Below are positions 1 to 11,762 of a stretch of DNA of 64,000 nucleotides, piece after piece. This DNA is from Clarkia xantiana subsp. parviflora (taxonomy: Eukaryota > Streptophyta > Magnoliopsida > Myrtales > Onagraceae): contig JAPTYO010000009.1 of NCBI GenBank assembly GCA_036873135.1, forward strand, positions 38,208,756 to 38,272,755, given 5' to 3'. How positions within the stretch are numbered: position 1 is the first letter of the stretch; each line of letters starts with the position of its first letter. The notes under the pieces are model-generated. The model saw only the letters and a program-made list of their open reading frames with translations. It was not told where the DNA came from and searched no databases. Position numbers and translations under genes: made by a program.

Positions 1-257
1 TCTTTATCCAAGGATGCCAATATCACCTTGTAAGCTTTCTTATCTCCCAAACCTATGTTCCCTATTCCGGGAACTAGGTTGTGATCTGGCGGTACCAACA
101 TTTTCTCTCTTATAGTCATGATACAGCCGTGTGTATCACATGCTATAAGACGTTCTCTTACCATCTCACTCCATGCTTCGTAATCTATACCATCCAGATT
201 GCATGGTTTATAAAAGCGTACCGACCCATCCATTAGAACTATTACAATTATAATCAT
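1..257 (-). CDS. copia gag-like N-terminal fragment, runs off left edge
   Basis: On the minus strand a frame opens at an ATG at 257 (second candidate ATG at 233) and stays open to the window edge, about 85 codons. The product contains an LDGIDYEAWSEMVRERL segment followed by KAYKVILASLDKD. This resembles the N-terminus of copia-type gag proteins (a 'L-G-NY-W' motif, then 'KAL-I--SL'). An in-frame TAA lies two codons upstream of the first ATG. Its strand and position fit the minus-strand primer site and LTR at 2353-2946, so I infer it is the start of that element's gag. The family match is by eye and is not strong. A host gene exon is the alternative. Confidence 0.4.
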   Translation of the reverse strand, partial: MIIIVIVLMDGSVRFYKPCNLDGIDYEAWSEMVRERLIACDTHGCIMTIREKMLVPPDHNLVPGIGNIGLGDKKAYKVILASLDK

Positions 258-1642
258 GCAAAGTTAGGGAGACAATAACATTTTGACAGAATTGCAAACA
301 TCAGAATATCTATTAAGATGGAATACGACGAATAGTGATCCTTCAGTCACTAAACCAAACCGACCGCCAGTAAACTGAGGGAAGGGGGTGTTGTGAAAGA
401 GTTCACACTATTGTCGTCTTCAATCCAATAGATCAGTCTTTTGAAAACGGTTATTATTTTGCAAATTACCGGAACAGGAATTTTCAAATAAGCATACCCG
501 ATCTTGGCTTTCCCATGGCCCTTTTTGATTTTGTAAAAATTATCCGATAGTTTACGCATGCACAATACTATATCACGCCATAAACATCGAACAAACCAAA
601 ACAACATGCTTACGCGTCATGCGTCTAATGTTCCTTAGCATACATAATTCTACTTTAAGTAAATTACCACATGCTTTCATTCATGAAAATTCTAGCATAC
701 GTGTCAAAACATGCAACTTCCGCATACATCATGAATAATTGGCGACTGGTATTTTCATTTTTGAAAATATTAGGGGCTGACTTGCAATTCATGCTTACAA
801 TCAATCATGTGAAATTTCTAGAAATGGATTATAGGCAATTTCAATCAGCATAGCATGTCTATCCTATTGCGCATACCATATATTTAAATCCCAGAGCTCA
901 ATGCTCGCAATTTATTATCCAGCTAGCTTGACTAAGTCAAGACGACACTTCTAATATATATGTTGCAGAAAGTAAACAATTGCAATTCAGCCCACTAATT
1001 TAATCATGTCCCAAAAACATTCATATCCGAGTTCCATCGCCATAATCGTAACCAGGTATTAGGGTTTTATCCGAAAATGTGTTAAAACGTAAACCCTAAA
1101 AGCACTGTTTAGGTTAACTTTTAAAGTTCGAGAACATTTTGGATTTAAAATTTGACATCCTATTTTATTGAAAATTTAAAATTTACGAAATTTTTTCAAA
1201 TTTGGTTCGGTCCAATTTAAAATCTGGTCTGAGTCGGTCCAATTTTAAAAATCCGGTTTGGGCCGAAATGGTTCAATAAAATAAGATTGTGGTTCGGTTT
1301 ACACGTAACCGGTTCGGTTTAGATTTTTCTTAATTACTTTGGTCCGACCCGACCCGACTAGTTCGACCCGATTAAGAAAACTCGGATTGGTTTAACCCGT
1401 TCCGGTTTTGCAAATCGGACCGGCCCGATAAACCCATAGGGTTCGGCCGAAATATATGTTGTGGGCTAAGTAGGGTTTTAAAATTCACTAAAAAAACTTA
1501 GCTTAGTCACCAAGAAATATTAATTATTTAAAATAATTTTCAATATTGCATATATATATATATTTCGGCATAATAATTAAGTAACATATATATAAATATT
1601 GTCAAGATTTTATCTAGAAGATGTAAATAAATTAACAATATA

Positions 1643-1720
<78 letters not shown>

Positions 1721-2352
1721 GGCACTTATATATATATATAATCATTGTCAAATATATCTTTATGGATTAAAATATATAGACAATATATTTTCTTAATCTT
1801 TTATATCAATTAAATCTATCAATATATATTAATCCCTAGATTTTAGTTATATATATTGATAGTTAATATATATTTCAATATTATATTGTGAACCTATCCA
1901 TATTTTCCAACTTATAGATATATAATTACCTTTTAATAAAATTAAAATATCGCAAACTATATCCCTAGGGTGGCCGGCCGAAATTATCTTGCTTGGACCC
2001 TAAGAAATTAAAAAATTTACCTAATAATTTACTAGGGTTTTTGGCTCAAACATGAAAAATTGAAAGTTCTCAAATTTTAAGATCAAACCATAACTTGATC
2101 ATGAATCCAATAAGTGTTCTAGATAAAACTCATGGTGTTCTTGAAGATCATGAACATCAAACTCAAATTTAAACATAAATTTCGGTATTGATCTATAAAA
2201 ACATGTAAATTCCGAAAATTTTAAGTTTTTAAAGATCAAACATATGAAATTTGTTAAAAAAAATCGGATTACTCATGGTGTTCATAAATAAAAATTTCGG
2301 TTTTTAAGAATATTCAAGAACATCAGTTTATCAAAATTTCAAGAACTCCTAA
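258..2352 (-). other. AT-rich leader between copia primer site and putative gag
   Basis: No convincing coding frame is seen. 1190-1450 is rich in short GGTTCGG/CCGACCC-type words. 1500-1960 is dominated by TA repeats. 1960-2350 is AT-rich with repeated ATGAACATCAAACTCAAA-like words. If 1-257 is gag of the same element, this is an unusually long (about 2.1 kb) 5' untranslated leader, possibly enlarged by microsatellite growth or an insertion. Confidence 0.35.
1645..1714. repeat. (TA)n microsatellite
   Basis: About 70 bp of uninterrupted TA dinucleotides. Shorter TA runs lie at 1546-1563 and around 1725-1742. Confidence 0.95.
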
Positions 2353-2370
2353 CCCTTGCTCTGATACCAC
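2353..2370 (-). other. copia primer-binding site (tRNA-iMet type)
   Basis: Read on the minus strand the sequence is TGGTATCAGAGCAAGGG, the classical copia primer site complementary to the 3' end of initiator methionine tRNA. It lies one base from the inner end of the LTR at 2371-2946, which sets the element's orientation as minus. Confidence 0.85.
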
Positions 2371-2946
2371 TGTTGGATTACTGGTATGTAATACGTGTAC
2401 TTGTAAGTAATCAAATTACGCAGCGGAATAATGTACTCAGACCTCAATAGCTTTCCTGCCCAAGAACGTTGTGGAGGGAGTTCTGATCCTTCGGTCAGAA
2501 CCCGCTCAAGTTCTTCGTGAGAAGAAGTCCTACGCGGTATAAGCTCCACATCAAATCCTCTGATCGATTCTTCAACGGGGACAGAACCTCAGACTGAATG
2601 CTCAGAAGCAATTTGGCACACCAATAGTGGTGTTTATGGGGCCGGCCGATAGAGATAAAGGGATTTCTCTCAAATCACAACCTAAGGGGAGTTTTGATCA
2701 AGGTGTATTTTGGGAGTGACCCCAAGACCTCCTTATATAGTGGGAGGAGGAGAAAATCCTCCTCCCTACTATTAGGGTTTCGGCTGAACTACTATGTGGG
2801 CGGGAGGCCCAATTTTGGGCCTCCCATGTCACATGGGAATTGGGTCTGGCCCAATTAGCCCTAATGTGACATTTACCTAATTATCTTAGGTAACCACATA
2901 TATTAACGGGCTACCAATTACGGCGCCACGTCACCATAAGCTAACA
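2371..2946 (-). mobile_element. copia LTR (5' LTR of a minus-strand element)
   Basis: 576 bp, bounded on the plus strand by TGTTGGATTA and AGCTAACA, so TG...CA as required of an LTR. The tRNA-iMet primer site abuts it. A TATA-like word (TATATA, about 2733) precedes the likely transcription start on the minus strand. The partner 3' LTR must lie outside the window, so no target duplication can be checked. Confidence 0.7.
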
Positions 2947-2964
2947 TATAGATCTCTGGAGAGT

Positions 2965-3286
2965 TTGCTCTAAGGCAATTTGGCACACCCTTGGTGAGGG
3001 ATATGGTTTGGCCGAACTAGGGTGTTAAGGGGGGAGGGTTTTTCTCTCTAAAACACTCTAATGAGGGAATTGTGATTAACCCTAAAAATCCCTTAACACC
3101 TCTTATTTATAGGAGGAGTAAAGTGGACAAAAGTCCACTTTATCTTCCTTACAATTTTGGGCCTCCCATGTCAATTGGGATTTGGGTCTAGCCCAATTAC
3201 CCTAATGTGAAATTTACCCAAGTTTATTAGTTAAACTATACATATTATGGGCTACCAATTGCGGCGCCCATTACCATATGCTTACA
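2965..3286 (-). mobile_element. partial second copy of a related copia LTR
   Basis: This segment repeats the layout of 2607-2946 with substantial divergence: GGCAATTTGGCACACC start, ACACCTCTTATTTATAGGAGGAG, GGGCCTCCCATGTCA, GGGCTACCAATTGCGGCGCC, and an end at CTTACA. The 3' part on the plus strand is missing. It could be an older LTR into which the neighbouring element inserted. Confidence 0.55.
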
Positions 3287-3439
3287 GATACTATGCCAGC
3301 AGTTTTTACGACCACATTAATCACCCGACCTATTGTGAACAATAACCGACTGCATTCATCTCCACCCTCCAGTTGACCGTGTTATTCTTCGCTCATACCA
3401 ACGAACTAATCACCGACATCCGATGTTTTGCAGTTAAAA

Positions 3440-4920
3440 CCTGTCCACACTATTGAATTGAATAACTTGAAGGTTTAAATCTATAGCATAATCTACCAAT
3501 GTTGAGGGAAGAGGATCTAACCGTTCGAGGTTTTATGTTTGGAATTTGATCGTGAGCCGTCATGAAGTGCATAACATACATGCCACAGCCACTCCTGAAT
3601 AAGAAAACAACATTTATTACAAACATATCTCGAGTATGTAACGAATCAAATTTTCTAATTATGCGTTTGGTAGTGGCCAATAAAAAAAATTATTATGCGC
3701 TAACTAGTTTTTTCTCACCCATCACACAAAATTTTTGATTTGGTATGTTCTCAGGAATTGAAATGCCCCATTCACACGGCCTATAACGGTAGCACTCTGG
3801 TGTTGGATTTCGTCAGGAGCCCTCCTGCCACACCAAGAATTCCTGAATAAAGGATACATGCTCTTCTCTTGAATTAAATCCTAATAATACTTAAGGAATA
3901 TGAATAATGACCTTATATGATACATGTTCATTTACTAACCATTGCAGCACACTCAACAAGCCTTTTACGTGTCGACTTTTCAGGCAGCGTATCTATATAA
4001 TAAACAGAGTGGTCAACAAGTACTATCACCAGTAAGTACCAGTGCATTCCTCCATCATTCAAGGGAATGTATATCTGGATACATATGTGCATAAAAAAAT
4101 GTACACACCATCATCGCTAAATAAAACATTTCCGGTACAATGTCCCAAATCAGATTATCAACTTACCCGTTCACATTCCGCAACAAGAGTGCTCAACCAG
4201 ATTGGGGTAAGTTGCTTACACCTTTCTTTAATATTTCCACCCATACCAACAAAACCCTACAAAGATAACACTGAACAACAATTCATCCTCCCGTTCAATA
4301 GAGATTACGTTGTAGAAAACACAGAAATGCACTTATTAATCAAGCCTAAGTCCATGTAGGTAGGCACCAAATACTACGTCGCTTATTTTCTCGTCTTTGT
4401 TGGTAGTTCACCAAGTGAGCTACATTGTTGATTATCTGCATCATACAAACATTCCAACGCGTAATCATTACCTCATATACTCCTACAAAGAAATCCACAA
4501 TAACGACAACTTACCTCCCCATAAATCCATTCTCTGGGACGAAGTGACAACATTATCCCACGCTTAATTGATGTCATGTCAGTCACAACGAGATACTCAC
4601 TGTTAAGCAATAACCACTTGTCAAATTCACCTTTAAATTTCCGAAATAAACTATTACTCGACATATTATCACCTATCAAAGTCTTCTCTGGTTACACCAC
4701 TCGGAGCTTCTGCAAAAACATAATTTAGAACCACCTGCTCTTTTTGTCAATAACTGGGCCTAGATAGTTCGCGATATACGTACTAACGGTTTCTTCCCCC
4801 TTAGTGTCCAATTCAGTGTTTAATACGTTCATTACACGATGAAAATTATGCCCTCCAATATCAGCTGTAATATTGAAACATACCTGGACATGGCCATCTT
4901 CTTTGAACCAATTGTCAAAC
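3440..4920 (-). pseudogene. Ulp1/SENP-like (C48 family) cysteine protease gene, decayed
   Basis: Minus-strand pieces in family order are visible. At 4722-4910 an exon-like frame reads EDGHVQVCFNITADIGG. At 4498-4680 there is LSLRPREWIYGEV, like the 'L-P--W--D--I' start of Ulp1 domains. Around 3970-4110 there is IPLNDGGMHWYLLV followed by VYYIDTLPEKSTRKR, the region that carries the catalytic His and Asp. At 3450-3601, after a pyrimidine tract and AG, there is SGCGMYVMHFM, the catalytic Cys block. C48 proteases remove SUMO-like modifiers; many plant copies ride in Mutator-like transposons. Splice-like borders exist, but the pieces are in different frames and the Gln block is unclear, so I call it a fossil. 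Which host or transposon it belonged to cannot be decided here. Confidence 0.55.
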
Positions 4921-6539
4921 CAATTATATGAACATTAGAAATCATCAACCTATCAAATTTTAATTCTAAATGCCCCACTAAATATAGCAGTTACACATAT
5001 AAGTATAACAACACAGACCTGAGTTAAAACCACAGTTGTTGTCACTTTTAATTGGTTATTCATATTCCTGCAAATAGAGACGTTGTTGCTTTGAAATGTT
5101 TAGTCAAATTCCTGCAATTAATATTCAAATACATAACTCTGACTAATTATACGTACTAACTATTTAATACTTGACTATCGCAAAGCACTTTCGCAACCAT
5201 TTCTCATTGAGGAATTTTCGTCAAACAGGTTGGATGCAACAACTCAAAACTCTGATAACATCAGTGCAGTTGACAAGCGATGAACACACAGCAAACGACT
5301 AATTAATGACATGACTACTGTAGCAGTAACCTAATTAAGAAGGAAAAGTAGAACCCTAACACAAATCACTACACTATATAACGATCCGAAGGTAAGCCCG
5401 GATTTGGAATATGAGTAGCAGAAGAACCTCGAGTGGAATTGACTGTACACCAACGGAGCTTGGAAAAGGTAAAGAAGAACTATGGAAGTCCCGATTGTAT
5501 ACCAACGGAGCTTGAAAAAGGTAAAGACGAATAAAGGAAGTCTCGATTTTATATGAAGGTTTTTAGGGTTCGTCCATCTACTAAAGGAAGTCCCGATTTT
5601 ATGTGAAGGTTTTTAGGGTTCGTCCATCTACTATGCTGTTGGGTTACGGTACAACCAAAGGAATTTAACGGGACATTTTAACGTTGTTAAACGATGTTAA
5701 ACCGGAATAAATCGAACTAGACCAGGCCGAAACTAATTAAACCACCAATTAATGAATATAATATATTATTAATACGTCGTTCCGAAATGCCGCAGTTTCA
5801 TAGACAAGTCCGGTAAACCTTGGACAATTTTTTAGTTATTAACCCTTATTATTAAGATATTACAAAAATTAAATATGATATTAATAATTGATTTAATTAT
5901 TCTTTGTTATTTTAAATAATTTATTCAATACAAATGAAACAATACTACACATTTATGTTGCACATATAAGATTATATAATTCTATCTTAACATGCATGAT
6001 CAAAATGTTATTTACTAGTTGAAAGTTTAAGCATATGATTACGAATATTTTTTTTTTGTGTACTACTAATTACGAATGATCAAAATATTAAAAGTAATAA
6101 ATGTTTACGGTTAATTATATTCCTATAATTATAGTATTTGACTAGGTGCTGACCCCGCGCTACCCGCGAAATGACCTGCTAAACCGTGCATGTTAAATTA
6201 AGAAATTTTACGATGTTATCCACGTGTGTCGCGCAAAATGACTTACTATGTATATTTAATAATAATATTTGATAGAATATAACGAGTATGCAATATGAAA
6301 TTATGTGTAGTTTATCATTATTATAGATAAATCTCAATATATAAGTAGTATAATACTTTATAGTACAATTTTAAGTTTCATTCACCTGTTTTCTCCCATA
6401 AGTTTTCTCTATTTAACCCGTGTCCTAATCAAGAAAGAATTTTAGAAAGATTTAGGACTTTCATCAATTTAAACTTTTTCATTTCTAGAGAATTTGTGTA
6501 GCATACAATAGTAGAAACAGTAATGAAGTACACATACTG

Positions 6540-6541
<2 letters not shown>
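4921..6541. other. AT-rich intergenic DNA
   Basis: No supported gene. A short minus-strand frame near 5060 (MNNQLKVTTTVVLTQ, then a GT) might be a 5' exon of the Ulp1-like fossil. 5640-6540 is AT-rich and shows nothing recognisable. Confidence 0.4.
5440..5640. repeat. local tandem duplications, about 50-bp period
   Basis: A unit around CCAACGGAGCTTG occurs at about 5451 and 5502. A second unit with GAAGGTTTTTAGGGTTCG occurs at about 5555 and 5605. The words GGAAGTCCCGATTTTAT are shared between them, so the region grew by stepwise duplication. Confidence 0.8.

Positions 6542-6606
<65 letters not shown>
6542..6606. repeat. (AT)n microsatellite
   Basis: Uninterrupted AT dinucleotides, about 65 bp. 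The following 300 bases up to 6910 show no feature. Confidence 0.95.
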
Positions 6607-6609
<3 letters not shown>

Positions 6610-6910
6610 TTAACTTAAAAAACCTTCTCAGCCAACTACTAAATGTTATCTCATAATCAACCACAACAAAGACTCATGCTAGCCTCGAATCTCTTCATGT
6701 GCTCCAACATTCAGGGTTCAAAGTGAAGGTTGAGTCTACTTAGATATCATCAAATCATAATTAGCGCAAAAGGAAGGATCTACCTGAATAACGACCTCCT
6801 AATCATCATCCACATTAAAAAGATTCTCTGTCATTGATAAAACTCACTACAACACTGTAACAAACAATACTTAGGGTAGATCCTGCTAAAAAGTTGTTGA
6901 CCAAGGATAT

Positions 6911-7620
6911 TGTTGGATCACGTTGGAACTCCGGTACGGATTTTGACGGCAATCCTAGCTCCTTTGCTCCACGCAATCCTGCAAGAGGGGATAGACCGGG
7001 CGGTGACCCAGAATCCCTCTCCGATGCTTAAATGAGTCTCTCGTATGACTGGCAAGCAATAATCTCAAAAGTATATTGAACTCAACGTAAGTCTTTCTGA
7101 GGTGATCTCCTGCCCTTTTATAGGTAAAGAGATGCCTCAGGTACCTGGTGAACCGTTAGGGGTGGTTAGCCCGTATCCCGCATATCTCGGACGTGATCTC
7201 GTGTATCTTAGCCATGCCCCGCGTATCTCGGCCACGCTCCGTGTATCTTAACCACGTTCCGCGTATCTCGGCCACGCCCCGCATATCTTGGCTTTATCCT
7301 CTGATAACGAGTCCCGACTCCCATCGGGGACTCATCGGGGACTCCAGAGTTGTCTTGTTGTGTCACCGCTAGGGGCCCCTCGTCATCGTGACAGGGCCAA
7401 TCATTCTCAGGGATTCATCATCGGGGCCTACTTAAAGGCTTCTCATCGGGAGCTTCCAGCTCCACTGTCGGGACCGACTCTGTCGAGACCTTGCTTCGTC
7501 GGGACTCCCTTCATCGGGACCCTTCTCCTAGGTCATCTTGACCTTCACTTTGGGGCCTGGTGGGCCTGTTTGCCGTTTCCCCGCCGTTAAGGGGCCTGAC
7601 GACTATAGTCGGACCCATCA
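6911..7620 (-). repeat. 3' LTR of element A
   Basis: 710 bp, plus-strand ends TGTTGGATCACG and GGACCCATCA. Relative to the other LTR it carries an 11-bp duplication near 7320-7345 and about half a dozen substitutions. It includes the U3 block of about 20-bp subrepeats (GATACGCGG..GTGGCC type) at 7190-7295. Confidence 0.95.
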
Positions 7621-7634
7621 TTTGCCCCCCAAGA
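7621..7634 (-). other. polypurine tract of element A
   Basis: On the minus strand CTTGGGGGGCAAA directly precedes the 3' LTR. This is the expected site for plus-strand priming. Confidence 0.75.
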
Positions 7635-8005
7635 CATGAGGGAATTTTAGTTCGTCGTGTCTTTCAACTCCCGATCTTTCAATACCAGAGTCGGGGATCT
7701 TTTCCTTGGTTCAGTTACTCAGTTTATCAGTCTTCTCCTCTCCGATTCCTCAGGGTTTTGTAGATAACTGTTATATCCCAAGGGCCTCCTCGGTTTCCTA
7801 GTGCATTAAATGCAGTAGATAATGGAGTGACGTTTTCGTCCCACGTGCCTGATTTTTCGCGCCTGTCTTTTTCTGAAAAAGTGCTTTTCAGGCCGTTTCA
7901 TCATTACGCCCGTTGTCCTTCTGCACGTTTCATCTCAACGGTCCAGATTAAGACTCTTCGACTTCGACGACTCAGATCGAGGTGTCCTTTCAACCGTCTT
8001 CTTCG

Positions 8006-8016
8006 ACTATAAAACC
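8006..8016 (+). promoter_or_regulatory. TATA box of the antisense gene in element A
   Basis: ACTATAAAACC lies about 165 bases before the antisense gene's ATG at 8178. The same word, with the neighbouring CCCTAGCCA, is kept at the matching place in elements B (about 33070) and C (about 59943). That conservation is the main support for a real promoter. Confidence 0.65.
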
Positions 8017-8177
8017 CTAGCCACAGTCACAATTTAACTTTTACCGTTTTCGAATTCTCAAAAGCTCTCTGCGATTCCTCTGCAATTCCAAGCTCTATGA
8101 TTTCGAAGGCTTTTGGAGTCTTTCCGATCATCTTTCCGGCGACGTCTTCGTTCATCTCCTTCAACCTCTACTTCATC

Positions 8178-10867
8178 ATGTCTGGTAAGGAAGCCCTCTT
8201 CGTTTGCTTGTTTCGTCTTCTTCTTTCTAATTTTCCAAGAGTCCCACTGTATTTTCTTGCCCTGGTTGCTTTTCAGACAGCGGTTCCAGCTCTGGGGGGA
8301 GAAAACCCTTTAAATTTGATTATGCTCCAAATGAGATTTCCACTACTGCTTATGATGCAGCTCTCCGAGAGGGTTGCATCACCATCACCTGGGAACCTCG
8401 TTTCCCGTATCCTCGACATCGTCCCTCGAGTGACCCTGAGGTTACTCGTCCCCTGAAAGGGGAGGTATTTGTCTCTACGGGACAAGTATCAGCGGGGATC
8501 AGGTTCCCTTTTTGTGGTAGCCTGGTCGAGCTGTGCCATCATTACAGGACACACCCCACTACCTTCTCCCCTCATGCCATCCGTATCTGGAACGCCTTTC
8601 AAGTCCTCTGTCTCCGACAGAAGTGGGTCTACAGCCTCCAACTCTTCAGGACCTTCTATGGGCTGAAATGCAACGAGGCGGGGGTTTGCGCCTTCTACCC
8701 TCGGATGCCCAAGTGGAGTAAGCAGCAGCTTGCGCGGCACGGTTGGACCAGTGACACCTGGAAGGTGGTCAAGGGTCGGGGACTCTTGATCGATACAGGG
8801 TCCGACAACAGTAGCTGGAAGAAGAGCTACTTCTTCATCCAACATTCTTCAATTCCCTGGCCTCGGTGGGAGGTGGCAGCAGACCCTCCGCCTGCTTTCC
8901 ACACTTATGCCGATGAGGATTTCGAGACTCTCCAACTCATCCAGCTTTATCGTTGGGGGGAGTCTTACACTCCTCTCAATGCTAACTCTCTTGTGGAGCG
9001 GGACCTGGTGCACCCCGGGATCCGACTCCTCAGTATTGTCTCTGGGGGGCAACTCTTCGAAGGCCCTTCTAACGTGGTCTCTTGGGTAAACTTCTAACTT
9101 TTCTTCGTTTATTGTTTGCAGCCAAGAAGGTATCTGTGCTGACCGATCTATTCCTTAAGCAGGGGGAGACCGATGCTGTCCGCCCCTCGCGGAAGAGGAA
9201 GTCCGCTAAGAAGGCTGCTGCCAGGTCGGGGTCTCCTTCAGCGGAGCAGCCCAAGCGGAAGCGGGTGGACTTGGACCAGCTCTTCGAGGTCCAGAACGCT
9301 GAAGAAGGTAAACAACTCCGACTTGCTATTAAATCGTACAAGAGGATGGTTCCGTCAGATTTAATTTCCTCGACCAAGAAGGGTCGTATTGCTGATGTCA
9401 AAAGAATCCTTCGCGGCGAAACTCCCCGAGTCTTGAAGGCAGGCTACTATCATTACCGCGGGAAGGATCAATACGTCTCCCGACGTATCATTTGGTGTAA
9501 GAATCCCGATGAACTTCCTGACTACCTTTCTGAAGCTCTTCATCCTCCAGGTGCAGGTCGCTCGGGAGCTTCCTCGGGTGCTGCAGCTTCCGCAGATGCA
9601 CCGCCTCCCACGGGGGTGCCTTCCTCAGCTGGAGAGAAGGCACCATCTGACGAACAGTTTCGTCAGGTGGAGACTCTGGACTCCTCCGAGGAGACTGGCA
9701 GGGTTGACCCCCCTCAACAGCGTCGGAAGGCGGGGCAATCCCCCTTGAAACCAACCCCTCAGGGGCCGCCTCCCTCGTCTTCTCCGCAGCAGCGGGAGCT
9801 CTCGCCTATCCACGACTTCTCTCCCTCCCCTGTTCGGGCCGAGACGGAGACGTGCCCTTCTCTTCCTCGTCCTATCTCTCCCCTTGCTCTTGATGGGGAC
9901 TTCTACAGGCCCTTCAACTCTTCACAGGAAATGCCCCCTGGGCTCCTATCCCGACGCTCCAGGGAGTCCCGCTCACACAAGGGAAACAGGACCAAGAACT
10001 GGCCCTGCATCTGCTGGCGGGTTCTATCCTGCCTTCTATGCGACATCCGATTTACCTCAATCGGACGCATATGCAGCGGGACGTCAGGGGTATGGCTGTG
10101 CGCCGCATCGAGGTGAGACTTCGCTTCTATCTTGTTGATTGATAAATCGGGTCTTTTGTCCTTTTAACATTTTTCCTTTTGATTGCAGGAGCTCGGGGAC
10201 TACAACCGCCTCATCGGGTATGTCATTGCCTATGATGAGGCCCGGGAGCGGGACCGAGGAGTCCGCGAACAGCTTCAGGCGGATCTCAAGGCCTCCCAGT
10301 CTTCGCAAAGGGAAGCTTGCCAAAGAGCTGGCTGTCCTCAATGAGAAGATTCGGGACCTTCAGCAGCGGATCGCGGACTTCGAGGGGCTCTTGAGGCAAG
10401 AGCGGCAGGAGCGTGGGGCAATGGTGGACCGGCTGACCCAGGAGAAGAAGGCTGCCGAGGACCAACTAGTCCTTGAGAAGAAGGCTTTGGAGGAGCTGAA
10501 TGCGGGATTTCCTGCGTAGCTGGCCGAAGCGGAGGCCAAGGGTCGGGAGGACTATCGGAGGTCGGAGGGCTTTCAAGCTGATGCCATGAAGTTCTTTGGC
10601 GCGGAGGTGGAGAACACTCTCTTCAACGCCGTTGAGGAGCTCCATCTGGAGTACGGGGACGCCATCAACTTCGACAAGTCTCCTTCCCTCGCTCCCTTTG
10701 CGAAGAAGTATTTTGCTCTTTCCGAGGAGAGTGATGGGGGGAGTACCCCCGTAATTGTCGAAGACGCCTCTGAGCTTCCAAGTGCGGACGCCCCGCTGGC
10801 CAATCCTCCCGAAGATAATCCTGTGGACCCCTCTGCTACCAATGCTGCCGACAAGGACCAAGCTTGA
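8178..10867 (+). pseudogene. antisense gene of Tat element (putative gypsy-type transposon protein, PF04195-like), broken copy
   Basis: Read on the strand opposite to gag-pol. Exon 1 is 8178-8184 (ATG TCT G), then intron 8185-8276 (GTAAGG...TTTCAG). Exon 2 starts at 8277 and encodes about 270 residues with SAGIRFPF...LCHHYRTHPTTFSPHAI and a MPKWSKQQLARHGW block, resembling the plant 'putative gypsy type transposon' domain. A second intron has its donor near 9086 and acceptor in 9121-9126. Exon 3 is Pro/Ser-rich up to 10112; intron 10113-10188; exon 4 is a long coiled coil (DLQQRIADFEGLLRQERQER) with an acidic tail ending at 10867. Lesions in this copy: one base lost near 9930, one gained near 10315, and CAG to TAG at 10517. 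Function unknown; the coiled coil suggests self-assembly or partner binding. Confidence 0.75.
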
Positions 10868-10979
10868 ATGCTTTTATCTTTCAGAGTCCTTGTATCTTCT
10901 TCTCTTGTGTCGTCGTCGGGCCTTTGAGCCCTTTATCAATATTAGACTCCTTTAATTCCGATCTTTTGTTGTCTTCCGT

Positions 10980-11760
10980 CTTTCTCGACGATTTAATAAC
11001 TTGCACCACTTAAGGCGACTTAATATCGAGTGCATCACTTAAGACGACTTAGTTCTTAGCAGTCGAAACCTCGATACTTAAGAAATTCTCGTACGTCCTT
11101 CTCGACGATTTAATTAACTCGCACCACTTAAGGCGACTTAATATCGAGTGCATCACTTAAGACGACTTAATCGTTATTTAGGATAAACCTAAAGATCGTG
11201 CACCACCCAAGGCGACTTAGTCCCGCGCGTCACTTAAGACGACTTTTTGATACTTAGAATAAATCTAAGGATTGTGCACCACTTAAGGCGGCTTTTCGTG
11301 CACCACTGAAGGCGACGTTTTCACTTCTGTCGTGCACCACTGAAGGCGACTTTCATTATGTACCACTGAAGGCGACTTTCTTCGTGCACCACTGAAGGCG
11401 ACTTTCATCGTGCACCACTGAAGGCGACTTTCGTCGTGCACCACTGAAGGCGACTTAGTATCGTGCACCACTGAAGGCGACTTAGTATCGTGCACCACTC
11501 AAGGCGACTTTTACACTTAGCATAAATCTAAGAACAACTCTTGTTTGGAAGCAACCTCTTTATTTATTGATGGCACAAAATTGGCTTACATCGAATTAAA
11601 TGATAAACAGCATACACCAGTTAAGGCGATTTTACATCGGGCACCACTTAAGGCAACTTTATCGGGCACCACTTAAGGCGACTTTCTCGGGCACCACTTA
11701 AGGCGACTTTATCGGGCACCACTTAAGGCGACTTTGTCGGGCACCACTTAAGGCGACTTT
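10980..11760 (-). repeat. 26-bp family tandem repeat zone of element A
   Basis: Many copies of CACCACTGAAGGCGACTTT and variants (CACCACTTAAGGCGAC, CATCACTTAAGACGAC) at about 20-30 bp spacing. It lies between the antisense gene's stop and the end of pol. The same zone is found in B and C. Short chance frames through it are not genes. Confidence 0.9.
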
Positions 11761-11762
11761 CT

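Noticed and set aside
1540..1725. Frame encoding an alternating Tyr-Ile run
   Set aside because: Translation of the TA microsatellite.
6130..6240. Possible Helitron end (CCCGCGCTACCCGCG near 6155)
   Set aside because: No clean hairpin followed by CTRR and no matching TC start could be found.
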